From: Thermoanaerobaculia bacterium | GTDB lineage: Bacteria > Acidobacteriota > Thermoanaerobaculia > Multivoradales > JAHEKO01 | Reading direction: 5' to 3' | DNA: 38,771 bases | NCBI GenBank assembly: GCA_945787575.1 | Contig: CALZKB010000074.1 | Span: 1 to 38,771, forward strand | Part shown: piece by piece, positions 31,628 through 37,977 of the stretch | Numbering within the stretch: position 1 is the first letter of the stretch | Layout: every line of letters begins with the position of its first letter | Program-made: the position numbers and the translations under genes | The notes under the pieces: generated by a model | Databases searched by the model: none | What the model was told of the DNA's origin: nothing | Seen by the model: only the letters and a program-made list of their open reading frames with translations

Positions 31628-32872
31628 TCACTGTGCGCGGCCAACCTCGCTCGTCAACCAAAAGCCGTAGCTACGTTCCAGCTTGTCGACGGACTGGCCG
31701 AGCCCGCGGCCGAGCGCCGCCGCTCCCGACGGTCCACCGGCCGCGACGTCCTCCAAAAAGGCGCGGAAGTCCATGGCCGTCTCCTCGGGGGCTGCGTCGA
31801 GCAGGAAGCGGACCAAGAAGGTAGAGAGCGCGTAGTTCCTCGACCTCTGATCCGGAGCGACGAAGTCGATCCACTCGAGGTCGAGCAGCTCGCCGAGCGG
31901 CAACATTCGAGAACGGGCCGTCTTCCAGTCCTGGAGCAGCTTTGTCCAGACCACCCGGCCGCCGCTGCTCGTCGAGGAGACCGCGACGGTGTTGCCGCGC
32001 ATCCGCTGAGTCGTCAGCAGGGTCGTCCCGCCCAGCGTCCCGGGCTCGAGCCTGCCGTCCGCGCCGATCCGGGAGAGCGAGAGATCGTTCGCGAGGCCCT
32101 CTTCGAGCCAGGTGCGCGGAAGCAGAGGGAACACTTGGCGGTTGAGCAGGTGGGTCAGCTCGTGGACGAGGATCGAGGCGAGCTCGTCGCGCGAGCTCGC
32201 TTCGACGAAGAGAGCCGCCAGGGAGCTGTCGGCGTGGCCGTCGGCGGCGAAGTCGCCGACGTTGGTCGCTGCCCAAGTGAGGTCTCGGTAGTCCTTCTCG
32301 CGCTCAAACAGGAGGATCGGCGGGAGTCGGCTGATGTCCGGCTCCAACCCGAACCGTTCCCGGTAGGTGGCGGGAAGGCTGGTCGCGATCCGATCGAGAG
32401 ATGAGAGAAGTTTCTCGTCTTCGACATCGGTGTGAAGCGGCCAAGGACCGAGCGTGGTCCAGACGCGGTTCTCTCCTTGCAGCCTCGCCCTCGCCTGAGC
32501 GAGGCGAGCGGTTCGCTCCTCCGCCGCACGGTCGACGACGATCAACGCTCGGGCTTCTGGCGCGAGCGGCTTCGAGGCATCCGGTACCGGTTCACCCGCC
32601 GGGGCGAGCCAACCTGTCAGCTCCCTGAAGCGGGTGCGGATCCAAATGCCGTCGCGCTCGAGCACGGGGAGCTCGATCTCGGCGCTCACGATCGCGAGTT
32701 GCGCCGCCCGAGGATCGGGGTGCGTTCTCAGTGGCGTGTCGGCGGGCACGAGAATCGAGGCCTCCGCTTCCAGGGGCTCGAAAGCGGCTCGCCGCCCGAG
32801 CGGCTCGTCCTGCGCCGCGGCCGGCGACCCCAGAACCGTCCAAAGCACCAGGATGGCGGCGTTTCGCGTCAC
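31628..32872 (-). CDS. Secreted zincin, peptidase MA-like family, with N-terminal SH3-like domain
   Basis: The GTG at 32872 overlaps the stop of the upstream gene (GTGA) and is followed by a signal peptide (AAILVLWTVLGSPAAA). The mature 390 or so residues start with an SH3b-like unit (about 38-92, VPADTPLRTHPDP through ELTGWLAP), then a long helical region, then the metal site HELTH (His237, Glu238, His241) with TWLEEGLAN supplying the third glutamate about 17 residues later, as in the peptidase MA family. It probably acts in the periplasm or at the cell surface; the target is unknown. Coupling with the VWFA-like gene suggests a shared job. Confidence 0.85.
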   Translation of the reverse strand: MTRNAAILVLWTVLGSPAAAQDEPLGRRAAFEPLEAEASILVPADTPLRTHPDPRAAQLAIVSAEIELPVLERDGIWIRTRFRELTGWLAPAGEPVPDASKPLAPEARALIVVDRAAEERTARLAQARARLQGENRVWTTLGPWPLHTDVEDEKLLSSLDRIATSLPATYRERFGLEPDISRLPPILLFEREKDYRDLTWAATNVGDFAADGHADSSLAALFVEASSRDELASILVHELTHLLNRQVFPLLPRTWLEEGLANDLSLSRIGADGRLEPGTLGGTTLLTTQRMRGNTVAVSSTSSGGRVVWTKLLQDWKTARSRMLPLGELLDLEWIDFVAPDQRSRNYALSTFLVRFLLDAAPEETAMDFRAFLEDVAAGGPSGAAALGRGLGQSVDKLERSYGFWLTSEVGRAQ

Positions 32873-34146
32873 GATCCCGCGAGATGAATGCCCACGGTGC
32901 TCGGACCGAGTGAGACTTCGGGTGGTTGAAACACTCCGTGTACCCAAGCGATGCGCTGTGCTTCGAGGAGTTTGACGACTCGGCGGGTCTCGCGCTCGAG
33001 TTTCGCCATCGTCGAGACATTCGCCGCCGGCCCCCACGGCGTGTCGACCTCGCCCTCGGTGCTCCACACCACCAACGGTACGCGGAGTTGTTCGAGGTAG
33101 CGGCGAACGTTGGCTTGCGAGTGGTGACTGTTGTCAGCCGCTTCCGGTCCGAGCAGCAGGACGACCGCCCGCCGGTGCCCACCTGCCGAGATGTTCACGC
33201 CGGCGACCGCGACGGCGTCGGACAGTCGCTGAAGTGGATCGGGCACACGAGGGTCGCGGACGTGGGTGAGGAGCCATAACAGGCCTCCCGACGCCACCGA
33301 CAGAGACCGAGGTGCGAACAGGTGCAGATCGACGGCTGGGCGCGAGCGCTGCTCGGCAACCGGGCGCAAGAACCGGACGGCGTAACCGCGGTTGAGGGGA
33401 GCAACCCAGCGGTAGGATCCCGAGCTTCGCCGGGCCATCTCGTCGATCGCGACTTGCGCGCTTTGGTCGCGCACGAAGACCAGCTCCGCCGGGCCGCTGA
33501 CCACGTCGACGACCTCCAGCGGCTCGCCGCGACCTTGCAGCCAGCCGGACCTCGAGGGTGCCTTGGAGCCCTTGTCGAGTCGCAGGGGCACGGCGGTCAG
33601 CTCGCTGGAGACGGTGTCCGTGAAACTGCCGCCGAACGTCCGTTCCACGATCGAAACGATGAACTCCGAGAATTGGACTTCGATTCGCAGATAGTGGAGT
33701 TGCTCGGGATCGTGCTTCGGCAGCTCGATCGCACGAGGGTCGGTCGTGGGGATCTCGACCCCGTCGAATGACACGTTCACGCTGATCGGATCCTCACGTT
33801 CGACGCTGTTCCAGCGGACCTTCGCGATCAGCTTCCCGGTCTCCGGCGAGAGGTCGAGGAGCAGCTGCACGTCGGCTGGCGGGTGGGGTAGGTTGAGCCA
33901 CTGCTGCGCGCTTCCGAGCTCTTCGCCGGAAGCGGAGTAGGCCACGGCCTCGAGTCGTCGGGGCTCGAGCTCATCGCCGAGGTCACAGATCGCCCGCCAA
34001 GGAGCGCCGACGACCTCCGCGATCGCCTCGCCGTTCAGCCGGATCTCGACCGCTGCGACGTCCTGGCGCACGAGCAGCTCGACCTCGTGCGGGCCGACCA
34101 CGAGCCCGAGAAACAGAGTGGCGAACGTTACGACGTCCTGGATCAC
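32869..34146 (-). CDS. Degenerate VWFA-like exported protein
   Basis: A 425-residue protein, GTG start at 34146, with a short hydrophobic N-terminus (VVTFATLFLGLVVG) that may be a signal peptide. The first 110 residues look Ig-like (EVELLVRQDVAAVEIRLNG). The middle has the acidobacterial VWFA-related layout (TAVPLRLDKGSKAPSRSGW, ELVFVRDQSAQVAIDEMA) and the end has RRAVVLLLGPEAADNSHHSQ. In real VWFA domains the metal site is DxSxS; here it reads DQSAQ, so metal binding is doubtful. The closest identity I can offer is the acidobacterial VWFA-related family, with moderate certainty. It is coupled to the zincin by a GTGA overlap. Confidence 0.7.
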   Translation of the reverse strand: MIQDVVTFATLFLGLVVGPHEVELLVRQDVAAVEIRLNGEAIAEVVGAPWRAICDLGDELEPRRLEAVAYSASGEELGSAQQWLNLPHPPADVQLLLDLSPETGKLIAKVRWNSVEREDPISVNVSFDGVEIPTTDPRAIELPKHDPEQLHYLRIEVQFSEFIVSIVERTFGGSFTDTVSSELTAVPLRLDKGSKAPSRSGWLQGRGEPLEVVDVVSGPAELVFVRDQSAQVAIDEMARRSSGSYRWVAPLNRGYAVRFLRPVAEQRSRPAVDLHLFAPRSLSVASGGLLWLLTHVRDPRVPDPLQRLSDAVAVAGVNISAGGHRRAVVLLLGPEAADNSHHSQANVRRYLEQLRVPLVVWSTEGEVDTPWGPAANVSTMAKLERETRRVVKLLEAQRIAWVHGVFQPPEVSLGPSTVGIHLAGS

Positions 34147-34231
34147 GCGGCAGTCATCGTGTAGACCTTCGTTAGTGAGTACCGAAGCGCACCGCAGCGG
34201 TATTCCCGCCGCCTCGGGCGTCAGCTTCGGC

Positions 34232-34237
34232 TATGAT
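34232..34237 (+). promoter_or_regulatory. -10-like box before the secreted protein gene at 34248
   Basis: TATGAT, five of six consensus bases, ends ten bases before the ATG at 34248. No matching -35 box is seen. Start would fall about four bases before the AUG, again nearly leaderless. It overlaps an alternative in-frame ATG at 34233, which makes that start unlikely. Confidence 0.3.
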
Positions 34238-34247
34238 AGCCGGTGAC

Positions 34248-35021
34248 ATGAGCCCTCGCGGAGTGGCCTCGCTCGCGCTCTTCACTCTCGCTGCCGGTCT
34301 CTCCGGCGGGTTAGCGGCTGACACGGTCGAGCTCGCCAACGGCAACCGCTTCGAACCGGTCGTCGCCGAGGTCGACGGTGACACGGTCCGAATTCGATTC
34401 TCCTACGGAGAGATGAGCGTGCCCCGATCGACTGTCACCCGCGTGGTCCAGAGCGAATCGGCTCTCGATCGCTACCTCGCCGAAGCCGATCGGCTGGGCC
34501 GCGATCCGGAGTCCACCGCCGGCGACTGGCTGGAGCTCGCTCTGACGGCTCGCGCCGACGGTCTCGACGGCGCGTATCGGCGGGCCGTCGCCCTGGCCGC
34601 CGAGCTCGATCCGTGGTTTGAGCCGCTCGCGCCTCATCTGCGAGCTCTCGATCTCGTGCTCGACGAGACCGCCGGGCGATGGGTGCCGTATCGGGAGCCT
34701 GCCCCGCCGGCGTCGCCGGCGGGGCGGGTCGGAAACGAGATTCGTGACGAGCGCGGTCGGCTGCTCGCGACCCTCGAACTACTGGCCCTCGCGGAGTTGG
34801 CCGAGGAGCTGAGGGAACGCGCCCGGACGCCCCCCCCGGTGATCGTCGCCGTGCCGCCGACCGTCACCTTCCTGGGGGCGGTCGCACCGTTCGGATGGCG
34901 GCCGACCGAATCCAATCGAGAGACGATGCGCCAGCTCGTCCGACGTCAGCCTGGGAGCCTGTTGCCGGTGATCCCCCGCCAGCAGAACCGGTCAGGCTTC
35001 AAGCGAGCCGAAGGCTTCTGA
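34248..35021 (+). CDS. Secreted protein of unknown function
   Basis: The ATG at 34248 gives 257 residues beginning with a signal peptide (SLALFTLAAGLSGGLAA). The first mature 45 residues (DTVELANGNRFEPVVAEVDG, then DTVRIRFSYGEMSVPRSTVT) form a small beta unit seen at the N-terminus of many delta-proteobacterial and acidobacterial exported proteins. The middle is helical, Ala/Glu/Leu-rich and TPR-like (residues about 75-140). The end has no recognised motif. It is divergent from the VWFA-like gene, with about 100 bases between them. I cannot name a function. Confidence 0.65.
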   Translation: MSPRGVASLALFTLAAGLSGGLAADTVELANGNRFEPVVAEVDGDTVRIRFSYGEMSVPRSTVTRVVQSESALDRYLAEADRLGRDPESTAGDWLELALTARADGLDGAYRRAVALAAELDPWFEPLAPHLRALDLVLDETAGRWVPYREPAPPASPAGRVGNEIRDERGRLLATLELLALAELAEELRERARTPPPVIVAVPPTVTFLGAVAPFGWRPTESNRETMRQLVRRQPGSLLPVIPRQQNRSGFKRAEGF

Positions 35022-35081
35022 CGGTCGGCCTCGCCGCTCGGAGCGGGGACGCGGGCCGAGAGGCCGAGTCGTCACAGGGCA

Positions 35082-35101
35082 CTTGTGAAAAGTTTCACAA
35101 G
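35082..35101. promoter_or_regulatory. Perfect CRP/FNR-type palindrome (operator)
   Basis: CTTGTGAAA-AG-TTTCACAAG is a 9+2+9 perfect palindrome. It contains TGTGA (35084-35088) and TCACA (35095-35099) six bases apart, the textbook CRP half-site pattern TGTGA-N6-TCACA. It covers the -35 box and spacer of the promoter at 35083-35111, a position more typical of repression than activation. Confidence 0.7.
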
Positions 35102-35111
35102 ATGTTATCCT
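35083..35111 (+). promoter_or_regulatory. Extended -10 promoter of the folate gene leader
   Basis: TTGTGA (35083-35088), a 17-bp spacer and TATCCT (35106-35111), with TGT directly before the -10 box making it an extended -10. Predicted start is near 35118. The same TATCCT hexamer is used at 21106. Confidence 0.65.
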
Positions 35112-35117
35112 ACGGTC

Positions 35118-35279
35118 ATCGTAGCCTGGTAAGAGCTACAGGGAGGTTCCCCTACCGAGTTTGAGCCCACCTCTTTTGCTGGAGGCTCTTCGGAGAATCC
35201 AGACCGCTCAACAACCCCACCCCATTCCCTAGCCCACCTAGGGTAAACCCAAACCAGACCCACCCACCAGGAACCTCCC
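35118..35279 (+). ncRNA. Structured leader RNA or small RNA of unknown class
   Basis: The 210-base stretch between the promoter and the SDR gene is C/A-rich and folds in a nested way. A first hairpin is GTAGC (35121-35125) with GCTAC (35135-35139). A long-range stem joins GGGAGGTTCC (35141-35150) to GGAACCTCCC (35270-35279), 10 perfect pairs. Inside are TTGAGC (35161-35166) with GCTCAA (35206-35211), CTGGA (35179-35183) with TCCAG (35198-35202), the capped hairpin CTC-TTCG-GAG (35186-35195), and CCCTAG-CCCAC-CTAGGG (35227-35243). It matches no riboswitch or 6S RNA I can recall. It may be a cis-regulator of the downstream genes or a free RNA. No terminator is visible before the SDR gene. Confidence 0.5.
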
Positions 35280-35328
35280 ATTCCCTTCTCCTCCCCCCGA
35301 GACCTGAGTCCAGAGCCCGACACCTCAT

Positions 35329-36108
35329 TTGCCACAGTCTGTCGACACCCTGCGCGGCCGGACGGCTCTCGTCACAGGTGCGGCGCACCGCGTCGGCAAG
35401 GGGATCGCCGAACGGCTCGCCGCCGCCGGTGCCGACCTCTGGATCCACTACGGCTCGTCCGAAGGAGCAGCCGTCGATTGCGCGACCGAGCTCCAGGACA
35501 CCCACGGCGCGACCGCGCGCGCGATTCGAGCTGACCTGTCGGATCCGGCGGCGATCGACAGGATGTTCGGCACTGTGGGTCGAAGCTCGGGCCGGCTCGA
35601 CATCCTCGTCAACAGTGCCGCGTCGTTCGAGTCCTCACCGTTCTCCGAAGTCGATGCCGCGACCTGGGACCGGACGCAAACCGTCAACCTCCGTGCTCCG
35701 CACCTCTGCGCTAGGGCCGCCCAGCCGCTGCTCGAAGCTGCGGCGGAGGAGCGGAATGCGACCTCCTCGGTCATCAATATCGCGGACCTGAGCGGCGTCG
35801 TGCCCTGGCGCCATCACGTACAGCACGGCGTCAGCAAGGCAGGCCTCCTGCACTGGACTCGGATCGCCGCCCTCGAGTTGGCGCCGCGGGTAAGAGTCAA
35901 CGCCGTCGTTCCGGGCGCAATCCTGCCGCCCACGGGGGGCGACCCGGAGGCTTGGGAAGACGTCGGAAAGCACCTCCCGCTCCGCCGCTCCGGAAATCCT
36001 GAAGATGTCGGCAACGCCGTCGCTTTTCTCGCCGCTGCCGAATTCATCACTGGTGAGATACTTTTCGTCGACGGCGGCGAGCATCTTTACGGGAGCAACA
36101 AGCGCTAA
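35329..36108 (+). CDS. Short-chain dehydrogenase/reductase, pteridine reductase (FolM)-like
   Basis: A Rossmann protein of about 259 residues: ALVTGAAHRVGKGIAERLA (NADP-binding, with the Arg typical of pteridine reductases), IRADLSDP, ILVNSAASFESSPF, then VINIADLSG. The catalytic YxxxK reads HGVSK: Lys170 is kept but the Tyr is His166. The C-terminus has VVPGAILPP and ITGEILFVDGGEHL. It lies directly before folB, which supports a role in dihydrofolate or dihydropterin reduction, but the missing Tyr leaves activity in doubt. The start is uncertain: TTG at 35329 has no ribosome-binding site, and a CTG at 35350 region is also possible. A structured leader precedes it. Confidence 0.8.
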   Translation: MPQSVDTLRGRTALVTGAAHRVGKGIAERLAAAGADLWIHYGSSEGAAVDCATELQDTHGATARAIRADLSDPAAIDRMFGTVGRSSGRLDILVNSAASFESSPFSEVDAATWDRTQTVNLRAPHLCARAAQPLLEAAAEERNATSSVINIADLSGVVPWRHHVQHGVSKAGLLHWTRIAALELAPRVRVNAVVPGAILPPTGGDPEAWEDVGKHLPLRRSGNPEDVGNAVAFLAAAEFITGEILFVDGGEHLYGSNKR

Positions 36109-36138
36109 CCGCCCAGATACGGCAGCCCCGAGAAAGTC

Positions 36139-36516
36139 ATGAGCAGCGACCGCATCTTCGTCCGCGATCTACGCCTTCGTGGGATCATCGGCATCAACGA
36201 CTGGGAGCGCGAGAAGCGCCAGGACGTGGTCATCAACCTGACTCTGTTTGGCGACTTTCGAACGGCCGGCGAATCGGACGCGATCGAGGACGCCATCAAC
36301 TACCGGACGATCACCAAAGAGGTCATCCGCCACGTCGAAGGGTCGTCACACTATCTCGTCGAGAAACTGGCTTCGGAGCTCGCCCGGATCTGCGTCGTCC
36401 GCCACGGCGCCGAGCGCGCCGTCGTGCGCGTCGAGAAACCGGGAGCGCTGCGCTTCGCCGACTCCGTGGGCGTCGAGGTCGAACGGTCCCGGGCCGATTT
36501 CGAGGGACGAGGGTGA
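36139..36516 (+). CDS. folB: Dihydroneopterin aldolase
   Basis: A 125-residue protein of the usual length. The blocks LRGIIGINDWEREKRQDVVINL (quoted in part: GIIGINDWERE holds the substrate-binding Glu), DAINYRTITKEV, SHYLVEKLAS and VEKPGALRFAD with the catalytic Lys are those of FolB. It cleaves dihydroneopterin to hydroxymethyl-dihydropterin in folate synthesis and works as an oligomer in the cytoplasm. It follows the FolM-like gene by 30 bases and overlaps the next gene by 4 bases. Confidence 0.93.
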   Translation: MSSDRIFVRDLRLRGIIGINDWEREKRQDVVINLTLFGDFRTAGESDAIEDAINYRTITKEVIRHVEGSSHYLVEKLASELARICVVRHGAERAVVRVEKPGALRFADSVGVEVERSRADFEGRG

Positions 36517-36860
36517 CCGTGGCCGAGATCGCCAAGCTCAGTAGCGTCGAAGAGCTCGATCGGCACATTGCCGCCTCGGCCGAACGCGACGTCTGGATCT
36601 TCAAGCACAGCCTCACCTGTGGGATCTCGAGCGCCGCCTGGCGGCCGTTTCAGCAGTTTGCGGGTGATGCTCCCTCCGATGACGGGCCGCGGTTCGCGGT
36701 GATCGAGATCCAGAACGCTCGCGATTTGTCGAGGGCCGTGGCAGAACGCCTCGAGGTGCGACACGAATCGCCGCAGGCGCTTTTGATCCGAGACGGTCGA
36801 GTCGTCTGGCACGCGAGCCACTGGGACATCGACCGGAGGGCTCTCGAGGCGGCGAGTTGA
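36513..36860 (+). CDS. ytxJ: BrxC/YtxJ-like monothiol bacilliredoxin family protein
   Basis: A 115-residue thioredoxin-fold protein, GTG start overlapping the folB stop (GTGA). WIFKHSLTCGIS carries the single active Cys36; in Bacillus YtxJ/BrxC the motif is TCPIS, so the Pro is Gly here. RHESPQALLIRDGRVVWHAS holds the conserved cis-Pro loop, and HASHWDI matches the family end. In Bacillus this protein removes bacillithiol from proteins; whether this organism makes bacillithiol cannot be seen. Coupling to folB suggests shared expression rather than a shared reaction. Confidence 0.85.
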   Translation: MTVAEIAKLSSVEELDRHIAASAERDVWIFKHSLTCGISSAAWRPFQQFAGDAPSDDGPRFAVIEIQNARDLSRAVAERLEVRHESPQALLIRDGRVVWHASHWDIDRRALEAAS

Positions 36861-36874
36861 CGCCCGGCTCTGCC

Positions 36875-36900
36875 TTGACCGGGCGCTCCTGTGTTACTCT
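36875..36900 (+). promoter_or_regulatory. Weak promoter candidate for infC
   Basis: TTGACC (36875-36880) is followed by TACTCT (36895-36900) with TGT before it as an extended -10; the 14-bp spacer is short. It lies in the 182-bp gap between ytxJ and infC. The gap also holds GCGCGC (36999-37004) pairing with GCGCGC (37011-37016) just upstream of the infC ribosome-binding site. Confidence 0.25.
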
Positions 36901-37042
36901 TGCAGCCGGTGCTTACAAGTCCTCTAGACCTCATCGGGCCGACGGTCATCGCCCCGCGCTGCACACCCACTCCGCTGTGAAGCCTTTCGTCGCTCTCCGC
37001 GCGCGATGAGGCGCGCCGTCCGCTCTCGAAAGGAGCCCAGCC

Positions 37043-37708
37043 ATCGCTAGGAGACGTCGTTGGAGGCCGGAGCCTGTCCAGAGCAAGGACAAGTTCCGGA
37101 TCAACCGACAGATTCGCAGAAGCCCCGTCCGCTTGATCGACGACGAAGGGACGCAGGTCGGAGTCGTCGATCTCGAAGTGGCGCGTGAGCGGGCCGAGGA
37201 GATCGGACTCGACCTCGTCGAGGTAGGCCCCAATGCCGACCCGCCGGTAGTGCGGATCCTCGACTGGGGAAAGCTCAAGTACGAGCAAGAGAAGAAAGCG
37301 CGCGAATCACGCAAGAAGCAGCATACGATCGACGTCAAAGAGGTCAAGTACAGGCCGAACATCGACGCTCACGACTTCGAAATCAAGACGAAGCGGGCGC
37401 GGCGGTTCCTGATGGCCGGTAAGAAGGTCAAGTTCACCGTCTTCTTTCGCTACCGCCAGCTGCGCCGTCCCGAGCTCGGCGACGAGGTCCTGAACCGCGT
37501 CGTGGAAGAGCTCGCGGACATCGGCATTCTCGAGAGCCGCAGCGGCATGGACGGCCGGCGTTTGGTCATGGTGCTCGCACCGAACGAAGCCGCCACCCGC
37601 TCAGCCAAGTCAGAGGCCGCTAAAGCGGCTGCCGCCAAACCCGAAGCTCGCAAACCCGAGCCTTCCGAAGCCGCCCAGTCCGAGCCCGAGGCTCCCGCCA
37701 CCGAGTAG
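37043..37708 (+). CDS. infC: Translation initiation factor IF-3 with AUC start codon
   Basis: The N-domain shows FRINRQIRRSPVRLIDDEG, then VGVVDLEVARERAEEIGLDL and VEVGPNADPPVVRILDWGKL; the C-domain shows KFTVFFRYRQLRRPELGDEV and the final LVMVLAPN. A 45-residue Ala/Lys/Pro/Glu tail follows. Reading back in frame there is no ATG, GTG, TTG or CTG between the stop at 37007 and a TTG at 37133, which lies inside the N-domain. The ATC at 37043 has AAAGGAG seven bases upstream and gives 221 residues, so AUC is the start. Rare starts (AUU in E. coli) let IF-3 repress its own translation. rpmI and rplT do not follow; a minus-strand gene does. Confidence 0.92.
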   Translation: MARRRRWRPEPVQSKDKFRINRQIRRSPVRLIDDEGTQVGVVDLEVARERAEEIGLDLVEVGPNADPPVVRILDWGKLKYEQEKKARESRKKQHTIDVKEVKYRPNIDAHDFEIKTKRARRFLMAGKKVKFTVFFRYRQLRRPELGDEVLNRVVEELADIGILESRSGMDGRRLVMVLAPNEAATRSAKSEAAKAAAAKPEARKPEPSEAAQSEPEAPATE

Positions 37709-37804
37709 GGTGCCAGGCCCGCAAGTGGCCGAGAGCATCACCGGCTGATCAGCTGGACCAAGGGTCTTTCTGCCCGAGTGCGCGGCAGGCGCGACGCAAC
37801 CATC

Positions 37805-37881
37805 AGCCGACAATGAACCGGCCGGGGACACGGATCGTTCATCCCGGCAGGGCCGGGACCTGTGGCCGGCCTTGTGTCGGC
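37805..37881. repeat. Nested intergenic hairpin element, copy 3 (diverged)
   Basis: AGCCGACA (37805-37812) and TGTCGGC (37875-37881) are the same outer arms as in the element at 17411-17463, each preceded by ATC or AATC. The inside is rich in GGCCGG/CCGGCC complements and contains GGCCGGGGACACGG. It lies between convergent infC and the FAD subunit gene. Nothing else is evident in 37709-37977. Confidence 0.4.
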
Positions 37882-37977
37882 GCGCACGCCGCGGCACGGG
37901 TCCGCTGGCGATCGGAGGTGTGCAACGCGGGTAGCGACAGCTCCGTCGTTTCACTCGGAACGGGTAAGGAATGCCGG

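Noticed and set aside
35118-35328. 6S RNA or a known riboswitch in the folate operon leader
   Set aside because: The ends do not form the closing stem of 6S RNA and the pairing is very uneven; no THF, ZTP or other riboswitch core that I know is visible. Left as an unclassified structured RNA.
37006-37050. 14-codon upstream ORF overlapping the infC start
   Set aside because: It has an ATG and ends across the infC start, but no ribosome-binding site; it is too short to judge.
37133-37708. TTG at 37133 as the infC start
   Set aside because: It would remove the conserved start of the IF-3 N-domain (FRINRQIR) and has no ribosome-binding site, whereas ATC at 37043 has a well-placed AAAGGAG.
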